Source: Bacteroidales bacterium CF (lineage in GTDB: Bacteria; Bacteroidota; Bacteroidia; Bacteroidales; UBA932). From it: DNA of 64,000 nucleotides. The notes beneath the pieces were generated by a model. It did not search any database. It was not told where the DNA came from and saw only the letters and a program-made list of their open reading frames with translations. Where the stretch lies: assembly GCA_000473305.1 (NCBI GenBank), contig CP006772.1:1-64000 (forward strand), read 5' to 3'. Each line of letters starts with the position of its first letter. Within the stretch, counting starts at the first letter, position 1. Below, one piece after another: positions 47,649 to 56,865 of the stretch. The position numbers and the translations under genes are program-made.

Positions 47649-48734
47649 CTAATTCTTTTTTCTCTTTATTTCCACATTTGAACCGTCAGCCAGGTTGAGA
47701 TTTCCGGAGGTGATAATAATATCTCCCTCGTTAAGATCAGCGTTCTTGTCGATATTTGCCGTTACGGCATGTGATTCTGTGTTGGACATCTCAATTGTCA
47801 CATATGTCCACATTGCTTTGTTTGTCTTTTTATCAAGCCGGAACAGAACATCAAAGTCATCCCTCATCACAACTGCACTCTTTGGTACCACAAGCTTTCC
47901 CTTGATAAGATTCTCGACAATCACCTTTGTGTTCATCCCCTCAATAAGTTTCCCCGAATTGTTGTTTACCATTGCCAGAACCTTTATCTGGCCCTTTTCG
48001 TTCACAAGTGGGTTTATCTGAGTCACCGTTCCCGAGTAAAACTTTTCAGGATCGGAGTATGTACAGATTTTTATGCTGCTTCCGACTTTGACAAAAGGAA
48101 CTTCTGACTCAAGCAGTCCGAATTCCACTTCAAACCTTGTGTCATCAATAAGGGTACATACAATATCAGAAAAGGCTTCGTGCGGTTTTGCGGTGAGATT
48201 TGCAACCTTGCCGGAAAAAGGGGCGTATAGTGTTGTGTTTCTGAGCGCCTCCTCTGCCTGCCTGAGATCGCCCTTAGCAGAGGTATATCCTGACCGGATC
48301 TTGATGGTTTTCAGCAAATCAGACGGAACAGACGAGGTGTCCTTTGAGTATCCGTAGCCTATCAGTTGGTCATAAAATTCAAGTTCGGCCTTTGACATGG
48401 ATAGCTTGGCCTGTTCAAGCTTATATTTCGCATCCTTTTGGTCGAGGCGGGCAATGGCTGTGCCGGTCTTAATGCTTTCACCATTCTTTACAAGAATTTC
48501 TGATATTGTACCGGAGTTGAGAAATTTCAGATCACTCTTAGTAACCGCTTTTAGCTTTCCGTTGCTGATAATCTGCTTGTTGAAATTAACCCTCCTCAGG
48601 ACCATTGTGTCCACCATGTTTTTTTCTGATACATAGTCAGCCTTATCCGTTACAGACTCCTCTTCCTTTGTCTTGTTGCCGGAGCAGGCTGCAATCATTA
48701 GCATTGACAGGAGAAATATTGCTTTTTTGTTCAT
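47649..48734 (-). CDS. RND periplasmic adaptor (HlyD/MFP family), lipoprotein
   Basis: Links the inner-membrane permeases to the outer-membrane channel. The lipobox is at IAACSGNK (Cys17). Then come the barrel-sandwich/lipoyl halves (NGESIKTGTAIARLDQKDAK; TLYAPFSGKVANL) around a short helical hairpin, and a beta-barrel and membrane-proximal domain. The length, 361 residues, is normal. It is 6 bases after the TolC-type gene in transcription order and 3 bases before the first permease. Confidence 0.92.
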   Translation of the reverse strand: MNKKAIFLLSMLMIAACSGNKTKEEESVTDKADYVSEKNMVDTMVLRRVNFNKQIISNGKLKAVTKSDLKFLNSGTISEILVKNGESIKTGTAIARLDQKDAKYKLEQAKLSMSKAELEFYDQLIGYGYSKDTSSVPSDLLKTIKIRSGYTSAKGDLRQAEEALRNTTLYAPFSGKVANLTAKPHEAFSDIVCTLIDDTRFEVEFGLLESEVPFVKVGSSIKICTYSDPEKFYSGTVTQINPLVNEKGQIKVLAMVNNNSGKLIEGMNTKVIVENLIKGKLVVPKSAVVMRDDFDVLFRLDKKTNKAMWTYVTIEMSNTESHAVTANIDKNADLNEGDIIITSGNLNLADGSNVEIKRKKN

Positions 48735-48740
48735 AGTGGT

Positions 48741-50243
48741 TTAGTTTTCTGTTAGAAGGTTAAAATCTGTGGCTATCTCTTTTTTGTTGAAGTAGTCGTA
48801 GAGAGATATTTTACGTATTGAGTAGAAGTATTTCCAATAGTTGTTCAGGTCAGAGATATATCTCTTGACTGCGTTGTCTTTCTCTGTTTGAGCCGTGTTG
48901 AGCTCTGTCACAGAGATAGATCCGTTCTTGAAACGCTCCATGGTAATGTCATACCTGAGTTTCGCTATTGAGTCATTGCGGGCGGAGATGCTGCATTGCA
49001 TGTTCTGGTTGTTGAACTGCATAACTTTGATTAATATCTCCTGGCGGTATTCTGATTCAGTCTGTTCTATCTGGGTTTTTGCTATCTCTTCCCTTGATTT
49101 GGCGAGTTTGATCTTTCCTCGGCCAAGGCCCCAGTCAAGTATTGGCAGAGAGAGGCTTAACCCTACGATTTCCTGATCCATCGGGTTTCTGTATGTATCT
49201 GCAAGTTTCTCTCCCTTTTGATTCACTCCGAATTGTGCAAAGAGATTAGCCTTCAATCCTGCATTGGATTTGGCCTCAGCTACCTCCTGCCTGGCCGCAA
49301 GCATGTCAAGTTCATTGCTGAGATTTGCTGATGAATTCCTGAGAGCACGATCCAGAACATCGGAATAGTCGAGCTGTATCTCGGGTCCCATTTCGGGCAT
49401 TATGAGCTCAATTATGACACTTTCGTTATATCCGAGATAACTCCTTAATTTGAGCATCTCGGATTCGAAATTCATCTTGCCGTCGTTGATTTCGAGCTGT
49501 GCATTATAGAGGCTCATCTTTAGCTGCAGCAACTCGTTGTTGGTGATAGATCCGATTTCATACCTCTTTTCGGCAATGCTGACCGATAACTGAGTCGCGG
49601 CATAGTTCTTCTCTGCCATTTCAAGATTTTTCTGAGCAGAGAGGACTGAGAAAAACCGTTCTGCGGCCTCAATATTTATACTCTCCATACTTTCAAGATA
49701 TACTTTTTGAATCCGCTCATACTGCTTCGGCTCTATCATCTTTTCCCACCTGAAGGAGTTGTACCCGTTTATCGGTTGTGAATAGACGAGACTTACAGGA
49801 GCCGAGTTGTATGTTAAATTATCATAAGGGGCAAATTGGTCCAGTCTGTTGAGCGAAGAGGTCAGGGAGAGTGTTCCACCCGTCAGCCCGATGTTTTGAT
49901 CTACAGAGAGAGAGAGGCTGTTGCTCATATTATTGTTTTCAACATAATTGAACTTTCCGGTCTCTGCGTCCTGCAGTTTTGCAAGGTAGCGGCTGTAGTT
50001 ACCCAGTGATGCATTGAGATTGAGTGATGGCAGGAATTTTGCCTTATATGTCCTATACCTCCAGTATCCTGCAAGAAAGTTGTATTTTGCAATCATGGCT
50101 GCGGGAGACTGCTCCCTTGCCGTAGAGATTGCTTCTTCCAGAGTCATCCTCAACCGGTGCTCATTTAGCCGGAGATTTTGTTCCTGAGAAAATCCGTTTA
50201 CGGAAATTATTGTCAAAAGTGTTAAAAAGGCAATTCTTACCAT
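48741..50243 (-). CDS. TolC-family outer-membrane channel
   Basis: Outer-membrane exit duct of the tripartite pump. A signal peptide (ends NGFSQ, about residue 19) is followed by two OEP repeats of long coiled helices (AAERFFSVLSAQKNLEMAEK; EYRQEILIKVMQFNNQN) with predicted barrel strands. The length, 500 residues, is normal. It lies 9 bases after the third beta-propeller gene and 6 bases before the adaptor gene. Confidence 0.92.
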   Translation of the reverse strand: MVRIAFLTLLTIISVNGFSQEQNLRLNEHRLRMTLEEAISTAREQSPAAMIAKYNFLAGYWRYRTYKAKFLPSLNLNASLGNYSRYLAKLQDAETGKFNYVENNNMSNSLSLSVDQNIGLTGGTLSLTSSLNRLDQFAPYDNLTYNSAPVSLVYSQPINGYNSFRWEKMIEPKQYERIQKVYLESMESINIEAAERFFSVLSAQKNLEMAEKNYAATQLSVSIAEKRYEIGSITNNELLQLKMSLYNAQLEINDGKMNFESEMLKLRSYLGYNESVIIELIMPEMGPEIQLDYSDVLDRALRNSSANLSNELDMLAARQEVAEAKSNAGLKANLFAQFGVNQKGEKLADTYRNPMDQEIVGLSLSLPILDWGLGRGKIKLAKSREEIAKTQIEQTESEYRQEILIKVMQFNNQNMQCSISARNDSIAKLRYDITMERFKNGSISVTELNTAQTEKDNAVKRYISDLNNYWKYFYSIRKISLYDYFNKKEIATDFNLLTEN

Positions 50244-50252
50244 CTGAATTTA

Positions 50253-51557
50253 CTATTTGAGTTTAACCAGGATAGCTATCGGATTATCGTTTTCATTAAT
50301 GTTTTCGGCCATCTTCTTGATATTTTCGGGACAATCGTTATCCTCAGCGTAAGTTATGAATTTTATTGCATCGATATATCCTACCATATATTTTCCGTCA
50401 CTTGTTATTGATTTTGGCCAGAAAGGAGGGCCGCCCTTGAGGTCATCCTTGAAGCCCCTCATGCCCTCTGAAGGCTCTTTCATGATTACAGTCTCACCCT
50501 TTTTCTTGTCGAAATATCCGTAGGCCATGGTCGTTGCCACTGTTCCTGCCCCAGTCGTTACTGGAGATAGATACTTTTTGTACAATCCTCTGAGGTTCAA
50601 CCAGAGAAAGATCTGATTGTCACTCTCAAGGCCTGTCATGATGTTGTTTATTATTTCTATGTCTTGGTTGAACATTTGCGACTCTGTTTCAGGAGTTGGA
50701 GCATACTCTCCGAGATTGAAAATATAGATGCTGTCTATCTGATACTGTTCGTTAAGGTTGTAAATTACATTTTCACCACTGATAGTAGCACGGGTCTTGT
50801 TCTGATATGAATATGTCTGTAATAATCTAGCACTCACTGCTACAAATTGCACAACCGAGCCATCAACAGTCGTACTTCCCCTTTTTACCTTACCAACAGC
50901 AGAGGTTGTATCTCTGTTCAGGATTTTTCCTAAAGTTTTGGAGTCTTTATCATATATATAGGCGAGTATGCTTTTATCAGCCGTAGATGTGCCGTCAAGA
51001 TTGTCCATTATACTTACCGAACAAATGTAGTTGCCGTCAGCGATAAATGATGTACCGCCAATACTACTAGTCCCTGCCTCTGCAGGAACTTTAACCCTGT
51101 ATACAAAATCACCATCAATAGTATATTCACATACATCTCCCATGGCATCGGAAACAAATAGCCTTCCTGTGTTGAAGTTGTATCCTGCCTTGAATGGAAA
51201 GGCGTACTCCTGCGGTCCTCTGCCGTTGTGATCAATTGTCTTTTTAAATTTGCCATCTTTGTCGAAGAGCTTGAAAACCTTATTGTTGTCAAATAGAATG
51301 AAAATCTCTTTTTCAAAGAGCATAGGCTTGGATGCTCCGTTCATCTCGCCCACGACACCGTTTTCGGTTGTCTGAAGAGGAATATAGGTTATATCTTCAG
51401 CGATATCGCTGAGATTTGCGACACGCGCATCGGGAAGGGCAGCGGCAATGTCGATTACCCTGTTTTCATTTTTTTTGGCCGTGCTGCAAGAAATGAGCAT
51501 TATTGCGATTATCAGGTATGCTATATGCTTGATAATAAAAATTATCGGGCTTTTCAT
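50253..51557 (-). CDS. 6-bladed beta-propeller lipoprotein, third of three
   Basis: A signal segment with lipobox (LISCSTAKK, Cys about 24) is followed by repeats of the Bacteroidota 6-bladed beta-propeller family: VFKLFDKDGKFKKTI, GRGPQEYAF, LKGGPPFWPKSITSDGKY. The 434-residue protein is a paralogue of the two genes upstream. Such propellers usually bind ligands or proteins; no catalytic residues are evident. It lies 8 bases after the second propeller gene and 9 bases before the TolC gene, so it belongs to the pump operon. Confidence 0.85.
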   Translation of the reverse strand: MKSPIIFIIKHIAYLIIAIMLISCSTAKKNENRVIDIAAALPDARVANLSDIAEDITYIPLQTTENGVVGEMNGASKPMLFEKEIFILFDNNKVFKLFDKDGKFKKTIDHNGRGPQEYAFPFKAGYNFNTGRLFVSDAMGDVCEYTIDGDFVYRVKVPAEAGTSSIGGTSFIADGNYICSVSIMDNLDGTSTADKSILAYIYDKDSKTLGKILNRDTTSAVGKVKRGSTTVDGSVVQFVAVSARLLQTYSYQNKTRATISGENVIYNLNEQYQIDSIYIFNLGEYAPTPETESQMFNQDIEIINNIMTGLESDNQIFLWLNLRGLYKKYLSPVTTGAGTVATTMAYGYFDKKKGETVIMKEPSEGMRGFKDDLKGGPPFWPKSITSDGKYMVGYIDAIKFITYAEDNDCPENIKKMAENINENDNPIAILVKLK

Positions 51558-51565
51558 ATCGATTG

Positions 51566-52858
51566 TTATTTATTCTCTTTTAACTTTACAAGGACAGCTA
51601 CAAGATTGTCGCTCTCATCTAGCTTTTCGCCCAATTTCTCAAGCTCATCGGAACAATCATGCTCCTCAACATACATTTTCAAATCCATAGCGCTGATATA
51701 CCCGAGCAACGTCTTGCCGTCATTTGATACAGATTTGGGCATGAAAGCAGGTCCTCCTTTAAGATCTTCTTTAAATCCCATACTGTTGTTCTCAGGCATA
51801 TGCAGGATGGTAACCTTGCCGCTGTTTTTGTCGAACATTACAGGCGACCATTTATACATTGGCTTGGTTTCACTTGAGACCAAAGGATCATTATTCAGAC
51901 CCTTGAGATTGACACTTTTAAATATGATCTGATTCTCGGTCTCCAGTAACATGTCGGACACACTAATAAGCTTAGCATCCTTAGACTTTGCCTTTTCGCG
52001 GTTTGCATTTGTTATTCTATAATCTCCGAGGTTTATCTTATAGAGTGTGTCAACGTTATTGTCCTCGTTTATAGAGAGAATGTATCCTAAAGATGAGATG
52101 TTTATACGGGGTTCATTTTTGAACATATAAAAGTAGAGGTTCAACATTTTTTTAATATTATTTTCTCTGGTTTCTGAACCACCTTTATCGGTAATCACAA
52201 CCTCATCGCTTTCTAAATCAGGGATTTCAATTTTTGGAGTCGGGACCTTAGCAACCACATTAGATAATGAGTCAAAAATATAGGCACAGACACCCATGTC
52301 TTTGCAAGCGTTGAATGCAGCTGCAATATATCTGTTATCGCCAATTTTTGCCAAATTTGGAAAGACACATTTAAAGAGACTATCGGCGGGTGCAACCACT
52401 TTACCTGCAAAATCTCCCTTGTCAGAATATTCTATCAAAGACATTGGGTAATCTATCTGAACTATGATATTACCGCTCTTAGGGTCTACGGCATCAAAAA
52501 ATCCATAAGTGAATTCCTGGGGACCTCTTCCTTTCCTGTTGAATGAGCGAAGAAATTTTCCGTTTTTGTCAAAGAGTTTGAATACTCCACGGCTGTTAGT
52601 GTAGAAGGTTTCATTCTCATATATGAAAGACTGTCTGGCACCTCTTGGCTCGATCACAAGTGAGCTGTCGGTGGTTTCAAGAGGGATATAGGTGATATCC
52701 CCGGCTATCTCGCTCAGATTTACGACGCGGCCGTCGTTGATGGCGGCGGCGATGTCGATAATGTTACCCGCCGCCCTTTTGTCAGAGTTACAGGAGATTA
52801 AAAATGTGGAGCTTAATAGAAGAATGGCGCACTGAATCAAGGTAACAGATTTTTTCAT
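51566..52858 (-). CDS. 6-bladed beta-propeller lipoprotein, second of three
   Basis: 430 residues with lipobox LISCNSDKR (Cys23), the family opening NLSEIAGDITYIPLETTDSS, then GRGPQEFTYG and LKGGPAFMPKSVSNDGK near the end. Clearly paralogous to its neighbours. It follows the first propeller gene after 124 bases and precedes the third by 8, so a separate promoter in the 52859-52982 gap is possible. Confidence 0.85.
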   Translation of the reverse strand: MKKSVTLIQCAILLLSSTFLISCNSDKRAAGNIIDIAAAINDGRVVNLSEIAGDITYIPLETTDSSLVIEPRGARQSFIYENETFYTNSRGVFKLFDKNGKFLRSFNRKGRGPQEFTYGFFDAVDPKSGNIIVQIDYPMSLIEYSDKGDFAGKVVAPADSLFKCVFPNLAKIGDNRYIAAAFNACKDMGVCAYIFDSLSNVVAKVPTPKIEIPDLESDEVVITDKGGSETRENNIKKMLNLYFYMFKNEPRINISSLGYILSINEDNNVDTLYKINLGDYRITNANREKAKSKDAKLISVSDMLLETENQIIFKSVNLKGLNNDPLVSSETKPMYKWSPVMFDKNSGKVTILHMPENNSMGFKEDLKGGPAFMPKSVSNDGKTLLGYISAMDLKMYVEEHDCSDELEKLGEKLDESDNLVAVLVKLKENK

Positions 52859-52982
52859 GATATGGATGAATATAACAGTTTAGGGTTACCTGGGGCAGAA
52901 CAGGAAAAACATCTCAAAATACATGCCGTACATCCTTAATTTTCAGGATTATCTAATATTTGTATAAAATCAGGTAATTTTT

Positions 52983-54233
52983 TTAACGTGCAACGACAAT
53001 TATTGGGTTGTCGTTTTCTCCAAGATTTTCAGTGATTTGGGATATTCCGGGGTAATTTTCTCCCTCCTCTTCTGCCATCGTAATCAGATTGACAGCATTG
53101 AAATATGAAATCAGTTCACCTTTCGATGTTGAAAATACAGGCCAGAAAACAGGCCCCCCCTTTATATCGTCCTTCAGGCCGATTCTTCGTTTTACCGGTT
53201 GTTTTAAAAGCGAGAGTTGCTCCTTTTCCTTATCATAGATTCCACAAACGGTTGTTGTCATCTCAACAGGACTACTTCCCGGATACGACACCTCTGTATT
53301 TCTTTCAAAAGGCTCCGGAGCCAGAGCTCTCATATCGAATTTTATAAAGATATTCTTATCGGTTTCAAAAATAGCGGAGTACTTAGTAATCACTTTTTTC
53401 TCGAAAGCTTTATCAGGCATGATTGACCTTATACTCTCATCCTTGTACTTGCCCAGGTTGAAAATGATATGAGGAGTGAATTTGTATGAACTATCCGGTA
53501 CAATTCGGTATATTGTGTCGTTGCTTGTCTGTGATGAATAGAAATCCTTGCCGTATCGGTACACATTGTAAGGATCTATTGCGATGACGGAAGCCGGGCT
53601 TCCGGCTTTACTAAGTAAATATCCGTTAGCATCTGACCCTGAGCGAAGGACATTGAGACTATCGTCTATTATTGCATAACAATTTTCAGTAGAACCACTA
53701 TTCTGGAACTTAAAGGAACCTATAAAAAAGTTGTCGTTCCCGAGGGGCATGAAACTGTAAGGATTGCCAGAACCTTCAGGAGTGGCTATCCTCCTTACAA
53801 ACTCTCCGGTTACTTTATATTCGACTATTTCTGATTCGGAACAGAGTATGAGTAAGTTACCATTAGTCGGGTTGACAGAGATGTTTCTGATTTCACCATA
53901 CTCTTCGGGTCCCCTGCCGACTCTCTTGATTGAGCGGATAAACTTTCCGTTTTCGTCAAAAATCTTACAGCAGTCGTTAACATCAGAGATGTAAAAATGG
54001 CCGTTCTCATAACAGATATCAATAATATCACCGAGCAGGGAGCTGTCTGTGGTCTCAAGCTTAATGTAACGGATATCTTGTAAGTAATTGCTGAGTTTCC
54101 CTATTTTATAATTTCCCACGGCCTCCTCAACGTCTATCAAGATAGGACCGTTATTCCGCTTGTCGGACTTGCAGGAGTATATATTGGTTGTAACCAATAT
54201 TAGTAGGAGTGTTCTAAAAATATATCTTTTCAT
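52983..54233 (-). CDS. 6-bladed beta-propeller lipoprotein, first of three
   Basis: 416 residues, with lipobox IYSCKSDKR (Cys21) and the same architecture: YLQDIRYIKLETTDSSLLG, CKIFDENGKFIRSI, GRGPEEYGE, IKGGPVFWPVFSTSKGE. It opens the leftward block that ends with the RND pump. The start codon is ATG at 54233. A 9-bp inverted repeat (54181-54200) lies within its signal-peptide codons. Confidence 0.85.
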   Translation of the reverse strand: MKRYIFRTLLLILVTTNIYSCKSDKRNNGPILIDVEEAVGNYKIGKLSNYLQDIRYIKLETTDSSLLGDIIDICYENGHFYISDVNDCCKIFDENGKFIRSIKRVGRGPEEYGEIRNISVNPTNGNLLILCSESEIVEYKVTGEFVRRIATPEGSGNPYSFMPLGNDNFFIGSFKFQNSGSTENCYAIIDDSLNVLRSGSDANGYLLSKAGSPASVIAIDPYNVYRYGKDFYSSQTSNDTIYRIVPDSSYKFTPHIIFNLGKYKDESIRSIMPDKAFEKKVITKYSAIFETDKNIFIKFDMRALAPEPFERNTEVSYPGSSPVEMTTTVCGIYDKEKEQLSLLKQPVKRRIGLKDDIKGGPVFWPVFSTSKGELISYFNAVNLITMAEEEGENYPGISQITENLGENDNPIIVVAR

Positions 54234-54383
54234 GTAAAGGTTAGGTTAGGTATGGCTAATTTACATATAATCGCATTGCTTTTAGTGTTTTATGAAGCAA
54301 AGAGCGCCAAGTTTCGTTTTTTTGAATGGCATAAGCCTGATAATCAGAAATTAGTGAAAATTTGTGGAGCGCTCACTTTACAC

Positions 54384-55748
54384 TTAAAAAAGTTTGATAA
54401 GCCCGATTCCATTCAGTAAAATAAACGCAATTGCTATCGGAGCCAGGAATTTTATCCCTATCATAATCCAGTTGAACAGGGTTCTCTTAAATGGGATTAC
54501 TCCACCATTGAACAGTTCGTCCCGTACATCCTCGCGTCTTATTTTCCATCCCACAAAGAGGACAATCAGTAATCCTCCTACAGGCAACATTATATTTGAT
54601 GTAGTGTAGTCAAAGAGATCAAACATGTTTTTGCCGAAAAGTGTCATCTCCTTCAGCTCTCCAAGAGAGAGTGAACATAGTACACCAAAAAGGCCAATAA
54701 CAGAAAAGGTAATCAGTGTTGCTACTCTGCGGCTCATTTTCAACTCTTCGACAAAATAAGCGACTACAACCTCCAGAAGAGATATTGACGAGGTTATTGC
54801 TGCTACAAGTAAAATGACAAAGAAAGCAAACGATATCACATGTCCGAACGGCATTTGGGCAAAAATCTGAGGCAGGGTAATGAAAACAAGTCCCGGACCC
54901 TCTCCCGGGGATATCCCAAAGGCGAATACTGCAGGAATAATTGCCAGGCCGGCCAATATTGCAAAAGTTGTATCGGCAATTGCTGTTGTCAGCGAGATAT
55001 TCATCAGATTCTCTTTTTTATCTACATATGAGCCGTATGTGATAATGCATCCCATTCCTACACTAAGGGAGAAAAATGCCTGACCCAGAGCTGCCAGAAC
55101 ACTGCCGGCTGTAAGTTTCGAAAAGTCCGGATTGAAGAGGAAGCTAAGGCCGGCCTGTGCTCCGGGAAGAGTCAGGGACCTGATTGCAAGGATTATTATT
55201 AGGACAAAAAGAGCAGGCATAAGTATCTTTGCATACTTTTCAATTCCGTTCTTTATTCCGGCGGAGACAATAAAAGCGTTGATGGCCAGATATATGAGCA
55301 TCATAACGGCCGGCCTTACCGGGGATGTTGTGAAGTTTGAGAATGTTTTTGTCAGAGCGCCGCTGTCGTTTACAAGAAATCCCGATGAGAAGGATTTGAC
55401 TATATATTCAAGAGTCCATCCGCCTACAACCGAATAAAAACAGGATATCATAAAGGCTGTTGCCACACTTATAACACCTATCGACAGCCAGCCTGATTTC
55501 GGTGCAAGCTTTTTAATGGCACCGATGGCATTGGATTGGGTTCGCCTTCCGATTATAAATTCTGATATCATTATAGGAAGGCACAACACAATTGCCACTG
55601 TGATATATACAACAATGAATGCAGCCCCTCCGTTGTTCCCGACCAGATAGGGGAAGCGCCAAAGATTTCCCAAGCCAATGGCCGATCCGGCTACAGCAAC
55701 CAGAACACCGAAACGGCTTCCGAAGCCGTCTCTTTTTGAGTTTGTCAT
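54384..55748 (-). CDS. Sodium:neurotransmitter symporter family (SNF/NSS) transporter
   Basis: A LeuT-like sodium-coupled amino acid (or similar) transporter in the inner membrane. The TM1 signature GSAIGLGNLWRFPYLVGNNG (about residues 19-38) is conserved, and about 11-12 helices are evident. ATG at 55748 (MTNSKRDGFG) gives 454 residues; an in-frame TTG upstream lies within a TATCTTTG promoter element (minus, 55770-55777) and is rejected. Substrate not predictable. Confidence 0.93.
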   Translation of the reverse strand: MTNSKRDGFGSRFGVLVAVAGSAIGLGNLWRFPYLVGNNGGAAFIVVYITVAIVLCLPIMISEFIIGRRTQSNAIGAIKKLAPKSGWLSIGVISVATAFMISCFYSVVGGWTLEYIVKSFSSGFLVNDSGALTKTFSNFTTSPVRPAVMMLIYLAINAFIVSAGIKNGIEKYAKILMPALFVLIIILAIRSLTLPGAQAGLSFLFNPDFSKLTAGSVLAALGQAFFSLSVGMGCIITYGSYVDKKENLMNISLTTAIADTTFAILAGLAIIPAVFAFGISPGEGPGLVFITLPQIFAQMPFGHVISFAFFVILLVAAITSSISLLEVVVAYFVEELKMSRRVATLITFSVIGLFGVLCSLSLGELKEMTLFGKNMFDLFDYTTSNIMLPVGGLLIVLFVGWKIRREDVRDELFNGGVIPFKRTLFNWIMIGIKFLAPIAIAFILLNGIGLIKLF

Positions 55749-55831
55749 AAAATAAGTCTTAAGTTTAAACAAAGATAAAAAAATGTTGGCTTTTACCTAT
55801 ATTTGCCACATTCAGTTAAAGGACAAAGGTG

Positions 55832-56737
55832 ATGGAAAACAGGGTATGTAAGCTTTTTGGAATAGAGTATCCGATAATTCAGGGTGGAATGGTGTGGTGC
55901 AGCGGCTGGCGTCTTGCCGCCGCAGTGAGCAATGCCGGGGGATTGGGTCTTATTGGTGCCGGATCGATGCATCCGGACAATCTCAGACACCATATTCAAA
56001 GTTGCAGGGCTGCGACAGACAAGCCATTTGGTGTGAATGTGCCTCTTCTATATCCTCAGATTGAGGATATCATGGAGATTATTGTCGAAGAGAGAGTCCC
56101 TATTGTATTCACATCGGCCGGCTCTCCCAAGAAATGGACTCCCTTCCTGAAAGAACACGGAATTAAGGTTGCTCATGTGGTTTCAAGTGCAGCTTTTGCT
56201 GTCAAATGTCAGGAAGCAGGTGTGGATGCTGTTGTTGCAGAGGGCTTTGAAGCCGGGGGTCATAATGGTCGTGAGGAGACAACTACTTTCTGTCTGATTC
56301 CGAATGTGAGGCAGGTCATAGATATACCATTAATCGGGGCCGGAGGTGTTGCTTCCCGTCAGAGTTATGAGGCAGCCTTTGTGTTAGGAGCCGAAGGTGT
56401 ACAGATAGGCACTCGCTTTGCTCTGTGTACGGAAAGTTCAGCACATCCTCTGTTCAAAGAGAGGTGCAGAGGTTTGAAGGAGGGTGGGACTAAACTGCTT
56501 CTAAAGAAACTGGCTCCCGCAAGACTTGTGGACAACGATTTTTCAAGAGCTGTAGAGAGTGCTGAAAACAGGGGCGCATCAGAAGATGAGCTGCGCGAAA
56601 TATTAGGCAAAGGCCGCGCTAAGAAGGGAATCTTCGAAGGCGACCTTTCTGAGGGAGAACTTGAAATAGGGCAGGTTGCATCTATGGTTTCCAAAGAGGA
56701 ATCTGCCGCTGATATTATCAAGGATCTTATAAAATAA
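55832..56737 (+). CDS. NAD(P)H-dependent FMN enzyme, nitronate monooxygenase / FabK-like
   Basis: A TIM-barrel flavoprotein of the nitropropane dioxygenase family, which includes enoyl-ACP reductase II (FabK). IIQGGMVWCSGW (about 14-25), EGFEAGGHNGREE with the conserved His, IGAGGVASRQS and LGAEGVQIGTRF form the FMN phosphate site. 301 residues from ATG at 55832; a GTG one codon upstream is possible. It is divergent from the transporter gene with a TATATTTG element at 55798-55805. FabK versus nitronate oxidation cannot be resolved here. Confidence 0.85.
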   Translation: MENRVCKLFGIEYPIIQGGMVWCSGWRLAAAVSNAGGLGLIGAGSMHPDNLRHHIQSCRAATDKPFGVNVPLLYPQIEDIMEIIVEERVPIVFTSAGSPKKWTPFLKEHGIKVAHVVSSAAFAVKCQEAGVDAVVAEGFEAGGHNGREETTTFCLIPNVRQVIDIPLIGAGGVASRQSYEAAFVLGAEGVQIGTRFALCTESSAHPLFKERCRGLKEGGTKLLLKKLAPARLVDNDFSRAVESAENRGASEDELREILGKGRAKKGIFEGDLSEGELEIGQVASMVSKEESAADIIKDLIK

Positions 56738-56749
56738 TGACAATCAAAA

Positions 56750-56819
56750 CTTCGTAAAACTGACTAAGACTATATTACTTAACTATATGATTTTAATCTT
56801 TCATCAAGTTTTTACGAAG
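56750..56819. terminator. Long inverted repeat between convergent genes
   Basis: CTTCGTAAA (56750-56758) pairs with TTTACGAAG (56811-56819), 9 bp perfect, around an AT-rich loop of about 50 bases. It lies between the convergent FMN enzyme and superoxide dismutase genes and may work as a bidirectional terminator, though the loop is large and no clean T-run follows. Confidence 0.3.
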
Positions 56820-56865
56820 GTATTGATATGCCATTTATTCTGTTTGTTTCAACAAGTCTCTTGTA

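Noticed and set aside
54181-54200. ATATTGGTT-GT-AACCAATAT inverted repeat in the first propeller gene
   Set aside because: Perfect 9-bp arms, but one such repeat is expected by chance in a window of this size and it lies in signal-peptide codons without a repeat elsewhere. Worth recording, not worth claiming.
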